In this document: one piece after another, positions 36,756 to 45,358 of the stretch
Position numbering within the stretch: position 1 is the first letter of the stretch
How the letters are laid out: the number at the start of each line of letters is the position of its first letter
Origin: an uncultured Methanobrevibacter sp.
Lineage (GTDB): Archaea; Methanobacteriota; Methanobacteria; Methanobacteriales; Methanobacteriaceae
Assembly: GCA_902774685.1 (NCBI GenBank)
Contig: CACYJH010000006.1
Location: 1 to 64,000 of the forward strand
DNA length: 64,000 nt
Direction: 5' to 3'
Made by a program: the position numbers and the translations under genes
Notes under the pieces: model-generated
Database searches by the model: none
What the model was told of the DNA's origin: nothing
Seen by the model: only the letters and a program-made list of their open reading frames with translations

Positions 36756-37967
36756 TTAAATGTGAACACTATCACCTTCAAATCTTTTTTTCAATATTGG
36801 AATATATGCAATCACTGCAGATATTATAATGGCAAGTAGTGTAGGTCCAAGGAAAATTGAATCCATATTTACTGTCAGTTGATATACGATAAATCCTCCA
36901 AACCATGCAAATAGGTTCCAGTACCAGATTCTTGAATTCCCATTCTCTTCCTTTGAAAGATAAAATGAAACCATAAGCACTGCAGCCATAGGAGCAAATA
37001 CAGAAGCGATAAGATATAAGAATCCGATGTAGTGATCCATTATTCCAGAAATGGCCAGTATTGCACTTAAGAAACTCACTACAACTCCTGCAATTCTTGG
37101 ATTGATTTTGTTAAAGATTGCTTTTGAGGATTCTCCTGCAGAGTTTGCCGCTACAAAGTTGGAGGTTACAGTTGAAAGCACAAGAATAATCACTCCTGTA
37201 GCTCCAAGACCTGCCATAAGGATTGATTGTGCAATGCTTGTTGTTCCAATGCCGACAATTTCCATACCTAAAACATACATCCAAAGACTTGCTAAGGTAT
37301 ATGCCACTGCAGAAACCATTGTTCCATTAATAGGATTTTCAACATCTTTAGTATAGTCTGAAATTACAGGAAGCCAGGAAATAGGCATTGCAATTGATAT
37401 TTCAAAAATGTTCCAAAAGCTTAACGGTGCAGAATTTGCACTTGCAATAGATGCAATCGGCAATGCATTTGAAATGTCTCCTCCTAACAACTTGACTGAT
37501 AGGATTGCAAGGAGTATTGTTAGCACCACCATCATGACAGTGGTTACTTTGGATAAACGATAAAGTCCGACATAAACCCATATTGCAATAATTACTGAGA
37601 GGATTATGCATGTTAGAGTGAAGGAAATCGGTAAATTCAATCCCATCATCGCTGCTGCACCTTGTGCATTCAGTACAGCTACCCATGCTATAAGTTGCAT
37701 CACATTCAATGAGGAAAAGAATTTGGAACCATAATTGCCAAAAGTGGATCTAATGGTTTCCATTGCATTCACTCGTAGGTGTGCACCTACTAAACCTGTA
37801 AAAAAGAGTAATATTCCACCTATAATGTGTCCAAGTACCAATGGAATCCATATGGAATCAATTGGTGTTGAGGAAGCAAGCTGTATTCCTGCTTCTATTT
37901 CTGAAACAGAGATTGCAACTCCAAACCAGATAACTCCATTTGAAAAAAGACCAGTTCGATTTTCCAT
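36756..37967 (-). CDS. cytX: CytX-type NCS1 transporter, probable hydroxymethylpyrimidine uptake
   Basis: A 403-residue, roughly 12-helix transporter of the nucleobase:cation symporter-1 family. The N-terminal FSNGVIWFGVAISVSEIEAG and IGGILLFFTGLVGAHLRVNA, and the SWLPVISDYTKDVENP loop fit the CytX branch, which is linked to uptake of the thiamin precursor HMP. It lies 80 bp downstream of pdxY on the same strand and is probably co-transcribed with it, suggesting salvage of a pyrimidine or pyridoxal-type precursor. I saw no thiamin riboswitch upstream. Confidence 0.82.
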   Translation of the reverse strand: MENRTGLFSNGVIWFGVAISVSEIEAGIQLASSTPIDSIWIPLVLGHIIGGILLFFTGLVGAHLRVNAMETIRSTFGNYGSKFFSSLNVMQLIAWVAVLNAQGAAAMMGLNLPISFTLTCIILSVIIAIWVYVGLYRLSKVTTVMMVVLTILLAILSVKLLGGDISNALPIASIASANSAPLSFWNIFEISIAMPISWLPVISDYTKDVENPINGTMVSAVAYTLASLWMYVLGMEIVGIGTTSIAQSILMAGLGATGVIILVLSTVTSNFVAANSAGESSKAIFNKINPRIAGVVVSFLSAILAISGIMDHYIGFLYLIASVFAPMAAVLMVSFYLSKEENGNSRIWYWNLFAWFGGFIVYQLTVNMDSIFLGPTLLAIIISAVIAYIPILKKRFEGDSVHI

Positions 37968-38047
37968 GTTTTGCCTACTTTAAAGGTGGATTTAATAAAA
38001 TATTTTCAAATATATTTTTATTTTTTAACGATTAAAATTTTTGTTCT

Positions 38048-38890
38048 TTAAAATTTCTTTAACAAATCGTAAAGTTCAGGGATTGCCTGTTCGAATTTAA
38101 CTCCATAAGTATGAGTTTCATCACCAATTGTCTTTTCAATTGCCTTTTTGGTAAATTCTCCAGCAACTTTTGCTGCAGAAGAAGGAGTTTTGCCTAACAT
38201 GGTTGATCCAACAAATGATGAAGCGAAGACATCACCGGTTCCGTGAGATACGTAATCCACTTTGTCATTGAATACAATATCAATGGTGTCTTCCTGTTTA
38301 TCTACGATGATCATTCCCATTTTCTTATCCTCTTCATACCCTTTTAGGATAACATATCTTTTTGTAAATGCTCTAAGTTCATTAGCCATTTCAAGCATTT
38401 CCTCTTTGGAGAATGTTTCTTTCCATGGTTTATGGAGGATATAACAAGCTTCAGTTGTGTTAGGGAGTATATAGTCTCCTAATTTACAAAGTTCACCCAT
38501 CGCATCTGCAAATTCCTGGTCAAATCCATTGTAGAATTCACCATGGTCTGCCATAGCAGGGTCAACAAATACAAGTCCACCATCTTTTAATCTTGATTCT
38601 ATGATGTCTTTAATATAATCCAATTGCTCTTTTGATGCAATGAAACCAGTATAAATGGCATCAAATGATATTCCTTCCTTTTCCCAATGTTTTCTGATTT
38701 CAGGAAGGTCTTCAGTTAAGTCTCTGACAGTAAAGTCTGTGAAACCTGAAGTGTGTGTAGATAGAACAGCAGAAGGAAGAACTGCAGTTTCTATTCCAAA
38801 AGCAGAAATTACTGGAAGTGCAACTGTTATTGAGCACTGCCCATAACATGATATGTCTTGAATGGTTAAAATTTTTGTTGTGTCACTCAT
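38048..38890 (-). CDS. pdxY: Pyridoxamine/pyridoxal kinase-like protein (PdxY/PdxK family)
   Basis: A 280-residue ribokinase-fold kinase. The start TKILTIQDISCYGQCSITVA, the central DAIYTGFIASKEQL and VFVDPAMADHGEFY, and the catalytic anion-hole motif DYVSHGTGDVFASSFVG mark pyridoxal/pyridoxamine kinases. It phosphorylates B6 vitamers; enzymes of this family can also accept HMP, which is relevant because cytX follows. An unusual 16-bp perfect palindrome lies about 120 bp upstream in the divergent region. Confidence 0.88.
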   Translation of the reverse strand: MSDTTKILTIQDISCYGQCSITVALPVISAFGIETAVLPSAVLSTHTSGFTDFTVRDLTEDLPEIRKHWEKEGISFDAIYTGFIASKEQLDYIKDIIESRLKDGGLVFVDPAMADHGEFYNGFDQEFADAMGELCKLGDYILPNTTEACYILHKPWKETFSKEEMLEMANELRAFTKRYVILKGYEEDKKMGMIIVDKQEDTIDIVFNDKVDYVSHGTGDVFASSFVGSTMLGKTPSSAAKVAGEFTKKAIEKTIGDETHTYGVKFEQAIPELYDLLKKF

Positions 38891-39011
38891 TTTTTCAATC
38901 CTAAATATTTTTATGATTACAGTTTATTACTATTTTATTTTTAGTATATAATTATTTTTGTAATTAACTCAATTTACTTCTAATAAAATCCTAACAACTT
39001 TGTAAAAAATC

Positions 39012-39027
39012 TATAACAATTGTTATA
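39012..39027. promoter_or_regulatory. 16-bp perfect palindrome between pdxY and the phosphomevalonate dehydratase gene
   Basis: TATAACAATTGTTATA is a perfect palindrome in the 296-bp divergent gap 38891-39186, just upstream of a TATA-like TTATATAAATA (about 39036-39046). It is a good candidate operator for one or both directions. No regulator gene is adjacent. Confidence 0.4.
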
Positions 39028-39186
39028 TATCTTATCTTATATAAATATTTGGTAGATGGTATTAAATGATACAATATCTAATTTAAAAAATTTTTATAAT
39101 AGTATTGATATATTAATTATAATTAAAGATAATTTTTAAAGAGTTATCAAATATTTAATAATCAATTTATTTTCACATGTGATTTT

Positions 39187-39576
39187 ATGATAGAATGCAG
39201 AAATATTTCTAAAGGAAAGGCAGAAGGGGAATTAATAGTATCCAGTGAAGCTATTAGTTTTTTAGGTGGAGTAGACCCTGAAACCGGTATTGTAATTGAT
39301 CCAAATCATGAACTCAAAGGCCAATCCATTAAGGATAAGGTACTTTTCATTCCAGGAGGAAAAGGTTCCACAGTAGGTTCTTATGTAATCTTCCAAATGA
39401 TGAAAAACAATACAGCTCCAAAAGCGATTATTTGCCTAAAGGCAGAACCTATTATAGCTACTGGTGCTATTATGTCTGATATTCCAATGGTTGATTCTCC
39501 ATCAAGTGTTGAAGAATTGGTAAATGGACAAATGGTAGAAGTAGATAGTGATAATGGTAAAATAACTTTATTATAA
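39187..39576 (+). CDS. Phosphomevalonate dehydratase small subunit (aconitase X swivel domain, DUF126)
   Basis: A 129-residue protein starting [20 protein letters not shown], with [20 protein letters not shown] and the cluster-adjacent loop [16 protein letters not shown] characteristic of the AcnX small subunit. Together with the large subunit it dehydrates phosphomevalonate to trans-anhydromevalonate phosphate in the archaeal mevalonate pathway for ether-lipid isoprenoids. The large subunit is not in this window. An amidohydrolase follows after 75 bp. Confidence 0.92.
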   Translation: MIECRNISKGKAEGELIVSSEAISFLGGVDPETGIVIDPNHELKGQSIKDKVLFIPGGKGSTVGSYVIFQMMKNNTAPKAIICLKAEPIIATGAIMSDIPMVDSPSSVEELVNGQMVEVDSDNGKITLL

Positions 39577-39635
39577 TCAATATAATCAATAAATCAATTT
39601 AATCAATTTAATCAATTTCAACAATCAATAATCTA
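39577..39635 (+). repeat. Short tandem repeat of an AATCAATTT-like unit
   Basis: The gap between the two genes contains six to seven copies of AATCAAT spaced by 8-10 bases, some as the 9-mer AATCAATTT. It looks like a slippage-prone microsatellite in an intercistronic gap; the ribosome site GGGGTGAT lies just after it. Confidence 0.6.
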
Positions 39636-39651
39636 TTAATGGGGTGATTTT

Positions 39652-40890
39652 ATGTCATCAATTTATATTAAAAATGTAAATATTATTAATCCTTTTAGTG
39701 AGGAACCTCTTAAAGAGCGTCATGTTTTAATTGAAAACGGCAGGATAAAGTCTTTGCATACAGAGGAATCCTCATTATACAAGGACCATATTGTCATAGA
39801 TGGTGAAGATGATTATCTCCTGCCTGGTTTTATAGATTCACATGCTCACATAATGGCAAATGGATTTCATAAAGAGGATATAATGAAAGACCCCCTTTCA
39901 TACTACTTTTATAATGCAGTATCCAATATGAAAGCAACCATTGATGCAGGAGTAACCACTGTTCGTGATACTGGACTTGCAGACATTGGAGTTAAGATGG
40001 CTCAAGAAAGAAAGATATTCCCTGCTCCAAGATTGAACATTTCAATCAAGCCTTTAGCTATTACCGGTGGACATTTTGACCATTATTTAAATTCAGGCTT
40101 TGATATGGAAATTACATATCCTGGGTTCCCAGTAGGAACCTGTGATGGCGTTGAAGGGGTTTTAAGAAAAACCCGTGAAGTGATTAGGGCTCGTGCAGAT
40201 TTCATTAAAATCATGGCAAGCGGTGGAATTCTATCTCCATATACCTCTCCAGACATTGCACAATTCAATAAAAAGGAATTGAAGACCATTGTTGATGAGG
40301 CTAGAAATCATAATTTAAAGGTAGTTGCACATTGCCATAGTAGGGAAGGAATTGAAAGATGTGCAAAGGCTGGCATAAAATCCATTGAACATGGTACCTT
40401 CATTGACAAGAAGACTTCACAGCTTCTTGCAAAAAAGAGAGTGTATCTCACTCCTACCTTGGTTGTTCACCACACACTTATCAAAGAGGGATTCCCTGTT
40501 TGGGATAATTTCGCAGATGACAAGGTGAAAAAACTAAAAGAAGTTGTTAAAATTCAAAAGGAAAATATTTCCACTGCTTATGAAGAGGGAGTAAGTTTCC
40601 TAATGGGTTCTGACTGTGGTGTAATAGATCATGGAAGAAACCTTGGTGAATTGAAATATCTTGTTGATATAGGTTTAAGCCCTCTTGAAGCTATTCAAGC
40701 AGGAACAATTGAAGGGGCTAAATTCTTCAATCAGGAAAATGAATTAGGTTCAATTGAAGAAGGAAAAATAGCTGATATGATCATTGTTAAGGAGAATCCT
40801 ATTGATAAGATAGAATCCTTGGCAGATAATGACAATATCCTAACAGTAATTCAAGATGGAAAGATATTGAAGCATAAACCTATCTATTGA
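39652..40890 (+). CDS. Metal-dependent amidohydrolase
   Basis: A 412-residue amidohydrolase-superfamily protein. The metal ligands appear as LLPGFIDSHAHIM (HxH), lysine in RADFIKIMASGG, histidines in LKVVAHCHSREG and IKSIEHGTFID, and aspartate in FLMGSDCGVID. The C-terminus returns to the small beta domain (GSIEEGKIADMIIVKENPID). The pattern is nearest to the imidazolonepropionase/Xaa-Pro dipeptidase-like group; the substrate is unknown. GGGGTGAT precedes the ATG. Confidence 0.92.
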   Translation: MSSIYIKNVNIINPFSEEPLKERHVLIENGRIKSLHTEESSLYKDHIVIDGEDDYLLPGFIDSHAHIMANGFHKEDIMKDPLSYYFYNAVSNMKATIDAGVTTVRDTGLADIGVKMAQERKIFPAPRLNISIKPLAITGGHFDHYLNSGFDMEITYPGFPVGTCDGVEGVLRKTREVIRARADFIKIMASGGILSPYTSPDIAQFNKKELKTIVDEARNHNLKVVAHCHSREGIERCAKAGIKSIEHGTFIDKKTSQLLAKKRVYLTPTLVVHHTLIKEGFPVWDNFADDKVKKLKEVVKIQKENISTAYEEGVSFLMGSDCGVIDHGRNLGELKYLVDIGLSPLEAIQAGTIEGAKFFNQENELGSIEEGKIADMIIVKENPIDKIESLADNDNILTVIQDGKILKHKPIY

Positions 40891-40953
40891 AAAAATAGCA
40901 GTAAAAATAAAAAAAATTGATGAAATGATGCGAAAATAAGTAAAAAAGTAAAA

Positions 40954-40978
40954 AAGAGATAATGGATCATTATCTCTT
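40954..40978. terminator. Bidirectional hairpin between convergent genes
   Basis: AAGAGATAATG (40954-40964) and CATTATCTCTT (40968-40978) form a perfect 11-bp stem with a GAT loop. On the minus strand it is followed by TTTTTTACTTTTTT, a good terminator for the small gene at 40983; on the plus strand it lies 64 bases after the amidohydrolase stop. Confidence 0.65.
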
Positions 40979-40982
40979 AAAA

Positions 40983-41234
40983 TTATTTTCTTTTGAAAAT
41001 TCCCATTATTTTGTTTAGGATACCGGTTGCAAGAAGACCTGCACCGATAGTGTAGATTGTTTCAGCTTGTGCCTTATCTACGCCTAATTTTTCAGCAATC
41101 AAGTTAACTATGACGTCTTTACCTTTGTCTCCACCGATAAAGTTGCTTTGGAAAATTTCGTTAACCATACCGCCTTGGTCTTCGGTCAAGTTAGCTTGTT
41201 TCATCATTTCTTGAATAAAATCTGCTTCGTTCAT
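40983..41234 (-). CDS. Small hypothetical protein
   Basis: An 83-residue protein starting MNEADFIQEMMKQANLTEDQ. The first 55 residues are predicted helical and acidic, with AEKLGVDKAQAETIYTIGAG, followed by a hydrophobic Gly-rich stretch and a basic end (NKIMGIFKRK). The outline resembles small DUF937-like proteins, but I do not claim membership. It has its own terminator and is transcribed divergently from the copper chaperone. Confidence 0.7.
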   Translation of the reverse strand: MNEADFIQEMMKQANLTEDQGGMVNEIFQSNFIGGDKGKDVIVNLIAEKLGVDKAQAETIYTIGAGLLATGILNKIMGIFKRK

Positions 41235-41364
41235 AATATTTTATATATACTTTATAGTATTAATATTAAACTGATTTATATTCATTTGTATTTTATTTTT
41301 TTCACCATTTTTTAAGTGTTCATTCAATTTTTTTCACTATTTTTTTGAAAATGATTTCAATTTT

Positions 41365-41390
41365 TTAGGTATACCAAAAACTTATATTAA
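41365..41390 (+). promoter_or_regulatory. 16-bp near-palindromic operator and TATA box before the copper genes
   Basis: TTTAGGTATACCAAAA (41365-41380) is identical to the element at 31087-31102 and runs into ACTTATATTA, a TATA-like sequence. The start codon of the copper chaperone is 81 bases from its end. The position directly upstream of TATA would let a bound repressor block TBP/TFB. Confidence 0.65.
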
Positions 41391-41460
41391 TGTGGGTATA
41401 TATATTATATCATAACATAAATTATTATAATTTTAAAAAATTTTTTTATAGGTGAAACTT

Positions 41461-41673
41461 ATGGCAATCGATAAAAAAGAAGTAAAAGTCGTTGGAATGC
41501 ACTGTCCTTCATGTGCAAAAGCTGTTGAACTTTGCATGATGGATTTAGATGGTGTAGAATCTGCTGTTGTAGATTTAGACGCTAACAAAGTAGAAGTTGA
41601 ATACGATAATGAAAAAGTTTCTGATGTGGATTTAGCTGGTGCAGTTAAAGAAGCAGGATTTGAAGTAGAATAA
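41461..41673 (+). CDS. copZ: Heavy-metal-associated (HMA) domain protein, probable copper chaperone
   Basis: A 70-residue single HMA domain: VKVVGMHCPSCAKAVELCMM with the GMHCxxC copper-binding loop, then VESAVVDLDANKVEVEYD. It probably shuttles Cu(I) to the ATPase encoded 138 bp downstream. The ATG at 41461 follows AGGTGA; GTG 41452 is part of the ribosome site. The shared operator upstream indicates metal control. Confidence 0.9.
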   Translation: MAIDKKEVKVVGMHCPSCAKAVELCMMDLDGVESAVVDLDANKVEVEYDNEKVSDVDLAGAVKEAGFEVE

Positions 41674-41811
41674 TTAAAATAGTTTTTCAGCTATTTTTTT
41701 TATTTTCATATCTTTTTACATTATATTTTTCATTGTTCATTTTTACTTTAATTTTTTATAAACTATTTTTTATTTTTTTATTATTCATAATGATTAATTG
41801 GGGGAAATTAT

Positions 41812-44283
41812 ATGGCTCAAAAAGAATTGGATATTCCTGTAGATGGTATGCACTGCTCTTCATGCTCTTTGCTTGTAGAGAAATCACTCGGTAAGCTTGA
41901 TGAAGTGGAATCCATCAATGTGGACTTAAACACAAATAAGGCGCATATGGTATTGAACGATAAGATTTCTCCTGATGTCATTGACAAGACTGTAGAGTCT
42001 GTTGGATTTACCGTTCCGAAAGATGAAGTCGTAATTCAGATTGATGGCATGCATTGCGCTTCATGCGTCAACAATGTGGAAAGGTTCTTGCCACGTGTTG
42101 ATGGCGTAGTTGAGGCCAATGCCAACTTATCCAATCAAAAGGTCACCATCAAATACTATAGGGACATGCTGAATCTCAAGGAGATTCAAAAAACCATTGA
42201 AATGTTGGGATTTGAATACATAGGCCTTGATGGCGAACTTGATGTAATGGATGAAGAGGAAAGATACCAAAAGGATCTAAGAGGCAAATTATACAGAATC
42301 ATTGTCGGTCTTTTCTTTGCAGCAATATTGATGGCTATAATGCATTTCCATTTTACTATTCCTCCATTGACTATGGGGCAATTGTCCTTGATAATAGCTA
42401 TTTTCCCATTCTGCTATGTAAGCTATCCAATTTTAAAGGCAGGTTGGAACTCCTTTAAACATAAGAACTTGGATATGGATGTAATGTACTCAATGGGTAT
42501 TCTTGTAGCATTTGTATCAAGTGTACTCGGTACCTTTGGAATAGTCCTCGATTCAAGCTTCATGTTTTATGAATCTGCAGTGATGTTGCCTTCCTTCTTG
42601 ACAATCGGCCGTTATCTTGAAGCAAGAGCTAAGAGAAAAACCTCATCTTCCATCAAGGAGCTTATTGGTCTTCAGCCAAAAACAGCCACTCTTGTAACAA
42701 CTGATGATGAAGGAAACACAGTGGAAAAGGAAATAGACATCGAGGATATTAATATCGGTGACATTTTACTTGTAAAGCCTGGTGAAAAGATACCTGCTGA
42801 TTCCATTGTAGTTGATGGTGAAAGCTATGTTGATGAAGCGATGATTACAGGGGAACCTGTTCCTAAACTTAAAAAGGCAGGAATAGATGTTTTCTCAGGT
42901 ACAATCAATCAAGATGGTGCATTAAAGGTTGAAGCACAGAAGATAGGCTCTGAAACAGTTTTATCACAAATCATTCAGCTTGTGGAAAAGGCGCAAGGAT
43001 CCAAACCTCCTGTACAAAGGCTTGCAAATAAGATTGTGTCATGGTTTATACCTGTTATCCTTACAATTGCCATCATTGTATTCCTATTATGGTACTTTGT
43101 AGGCCATTCAGGTTTATTGTTTGCTCTTACATGTCTCATTTCAGTTCTTGTTGTTGCATGTCCATGTTCACTTGGTCTTGCTACCCCAACAGCGGTTACT
43201 GTAGGTGTCGGAAGAGCTGCAGAGTATGGAATATTAATCAAGAATGGGGAAACTTTAGAAAGTTCCAAAGACGTTGATGTATGTGTATTTGACAAGACAG
43301 GAACCATTACAGAAGGTAAGCCTGAAGTGGCAGACATTGAAACATTTGATATGGAAGAGGGCAAGTTCCTCCAAATATTGTCAAGTGTTGAAAACAATTC
43401 AAATCACCCAATTGCCAAATCCATATTGAACAGATTCAAATCTGACAATATCAAATTGGCAAATGAAGGCAAGGATGATCTCCCTCTATTTGCTGTAGAT
43501 GATTTTGAAAACATTACAGGTAAAGGTTTAAGGGCAAATGTAAATATTGATGGTGAAGAAAAAGCTGTTTTGGCAGGTAACCTTAAGCTTATGGAAGCAG
43601 AAGAAGTGGAAGTTTCCCAAGAGGTTTTAGATAAGTTCAATGCATTTGTAGATGATGCAAAAACAACCATTGTAATGGCTGTAAATGGTGAAATAAAAGG
43701 AATCATCACATTGATGGATAAGATAAAACCTAGCTCCAAAAAGGCTATTGATGAACTGCATAAGATGGGCATCGAAACATATATGCTTACAGGAGACAAT
43801 GAAAAGACAGCTTCTTCCGTAGCGAATGCTGTTGGTATTGATAATGTAATGGCTAATGTGCTTCCTAATGACAAGCTGGATAAGGTTCAAGCACTTCAAA
43901 ATGAGGGCAAAAGGGTCTTATTCGTTGGAGATGGAATCAACGATGCTCCTGCATTGTCTCAGGCAGATGTCGGTGTAGCTATGGGAAATGGTACTGATAT
44001 TGCTATGGAAAGCGGTGACATTGTAATCATGGAAGGAGATCTTGAAAATGTAGTGGCTTCCATACAGTTCTCTAAAAAAGTCATGACAAGAATTAAGGAA
44101 AACCTTTTCTGGGCATTTGCATATAATATGTTGCTTGTTCCTGCAGCAGCTGGACTGCTATTCCTATTGTTTGGCATAGTGTTTAGGCCGGAATGGGCAG
44201 GACTTGCTATGGCATTAAGTTCAGTTACAGTGATTAGTTTATCACTGCTATTGAAACGTTATGTGCCACCAATCAAAAGATAA
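41812..44283 (+). CDS. copA: Copper-translocating P1B-type ATPase
   Basis: An 823-residue copper ATPase. Two N-terminal HMA domains carry GMHCSSC (about residue 14) and GMHCASC (about 83). Eight membrane helices follow, with the transport motif VACPCSLG, phosphorylation site DKTGTITEGKP, TGES-equivalent ITGEP, and hinge GDGINDAPALSQADVGVAMG. The CPC motif with Cu-type flanks supports Cu(I) efflux. A short spacer with its own GGGGG ribosome site separates it from the chaperone. A clear terminator follows. Confidence 0.97.
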   Translation: MAQKELDIPVDGMHCSSCSLLVEKSLGKLDEVESINVDLNTNKAHMVLNDKISPDVIDKTVESVGFTVPKDEVVIQIDGMHCASCVNNVERFLPRVDGVVEANANLSNQKVTIKYYRDMLNLKEIQKTIEMLGFEYIGLDGELDVMDEEERYQKDLRGKLYRIIVGLFFAAILMAIMHFHFTIPPLTMGQLSLIIAIFPFCYVSYPILKAGWNSFKHKNLDMDVMYSMGILVAFVSSVLGTFGIVLDSSFMFYESAVMLPSFLTIGRYLEARAKRKTSSSIKELIGLQPKTATLVTTDDEGNTVEKEIDIEDINIGDILLVKPGEKIPADSIVVDGESYVDEAMITGEPVPKLKKAGIDVFSGTINQDGALKVEAQKIGSETVLSQIIQLVEKAQGSKPPVQRLANKIVSWFIPVILTIAIIVFLLWYFVGHSGLLFALTCLISVLVVACPCSLGLATPTAVTVGVGRAAEYGILIKNGETLESSKDVDVCVFDKTGTITEGKPEVADIETFDMEEGKFLQILSSVENNSNHPIAKSILNRFKSDNIKLANEGKDDLPLFAVDDFENITGKGLRANVNIDGEEKAVLAGNLKLMEAEEVEVSQEVLDKFNAFVDDAKTTIVMAVNGEIKGIITLMDKIKPSSKKAIDELHKMGIETYMLTGDNEKTASSVANAVGIDNVMANVLPNDKLDKVQALQNEGKRVLFVGDGINDAPALSQADVGVAMGNGTDIAMESGDIVIMEGDLENVVASIQFSKKVMTRIKENLFWAFAYNMLLVPAAAGLLFLLFGIVFRPEWAGLAMALSSVTVISLSLLLKRYVPPIKR

Positions 44284-44300
44284 AGTTAAAAAAAATAGTT

Positions 44301-44326
44301 GAGGATATGTTTTTATCCTCTTTTTT
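44301..44326 (+). terminator. Intrinsic-type terminator after copA
   Basis: GAGGATA (44301-44307) pairs with TATCCTC (44314-44320) around TGTTTT, followed at once by TTTTTTAT. It lies 17 bases after the copA stop. Confidence 0.65.
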
Positions 44327-44441
44327 ATATTCTTTTTTTAGAATTTTGATAATATTTTATCAAGATAAAGTACTTCTTTTAATAAATTTTTAAGATATTC
44401 TTATCTAAATAAAATTTCTTTTTTTAATAATTTTTCAATTA

Positions 44442-45290
44442 TTATTCATTGTTTTCTTCTTCTTTCAAATCACTACTCTTATCAGAGTCATTGTTCCTAA
44501 TCAACTCTTCTAATTCATCAAATCTTTTATTGAAGTGTCTTGAGAGAAGTGCCGTAGTTAATGTAGCTGTACCTACTCCAGATAGGATGTATCCTCCCCA
44601 AACAAGGAATAGGCTATTTAATTTACCTATGACACTATCCCCTAATACAGCATAACCATTACTTGTAAATGCATTTGAAACCATTACCAAAGAATCTAAC
44701 AGATCTTTTCCTTCGGTAAATGATGTGAAAATAAAACTGATAAATACAAGTCCAAATAATAATAGGATACTTATTCCTAATCCATTTGATTCTGTAAAAT
44801 GAATAAACTTGGTGTAATAGATTTTTATTACATATGCCAATCCTATAAAGTGAAGAACTAATAATATTAATATCAGTATTGCCGGTTCATCAAAGGTCAT
44901 ATGTGCAAATGAAGATAATGGAAGTAATAGTATAAAGATTAATTTTTCCATTTTGCCTTCTTTTTTAATTGCCAAACAAGCAATTAATGATGCAACTATA
45001 TCAAAAAATATGAAATGCACGTAAAACTCAGTTGTAGCCCAAAATATTAATGAATAAATGATATCTACAAAACAAATTGTCAAGATGATTAGATAAAATA
45101 CTTGCTTTAAGGTTTGAGTCTCTTCTTCAGGCAGATATTCTCTTGAATTCAATAGCCTGTTATGCCTAAATTTCAATATGTATCTAAGAAGATAGGAACT
45201 TCCAAAATAAAGTGCCAGAAATACCAATACATATACGATTAGGAATACCAAACGTTCATAGGGTCCTAAAAAACTAAATATTCTATCCAT
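44442..45290 (-). CDS. Membrane protein with channel-like pore region, partner of TrkH
   Basis: A 282-residue, multi-helix protein encoded 68 bp downstream of trkH on the same strand. The N-terminal 190 residues hold about six hydrophobic helices. The last part has a pore-helix-like segment, LLDSLVMVSNAFTSNGYAVL, followed by a helix LNSLFLVWGGYILSGVGTAT and a charged tail (SRHFNKRFDELEELIRNN). The order of pore helix, filter-like SNGYAVLG and inner helix recalls two-TM potassium channels, but TVGYG is replaced. It may be a divergent channel or a Trk accessory subunit. The cytosolic tail is acidic. Confidence 0.7.
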   Translation of the reverse strand: MDRIFSFLGPYERLVFLIVYVLVFLALYFGSSYLLRYILKFRHNRLLNSREYLPEEETQTLKQVFYLIILTICFVDIIYSLIFWATTEFYVHFIFFDIVASLIACLAIKKEGKMEKLIFILLLPLSSFAHMTFDEPAILILILLVLHFIGLAYVIKIYYTKFIHFTESNGLGISILLLFGLVFISFIFTSFTEGKDLLDSLVMVSNAFTSNGYAVLGDSVIGKLNSLFLVWGGYILSGVGTATLTTALLSRHFNKRFDELEELIRNNDSDKSSDLKEEENNE

Positions 45291-45358
45291 GCTTCTCCTC
45301 TGTATCTTTTCAATATAATATTTCTGTTTTTATCTTAATTAAATTAACTTATTTTATT

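Noticed and set aside
37968-38047. TPP riboswitch before cytX
   Set aside because: The gap is only 80 bp, AT-rich, and lacks the conserved CUGAGA and related TPP-aptamer sequences.
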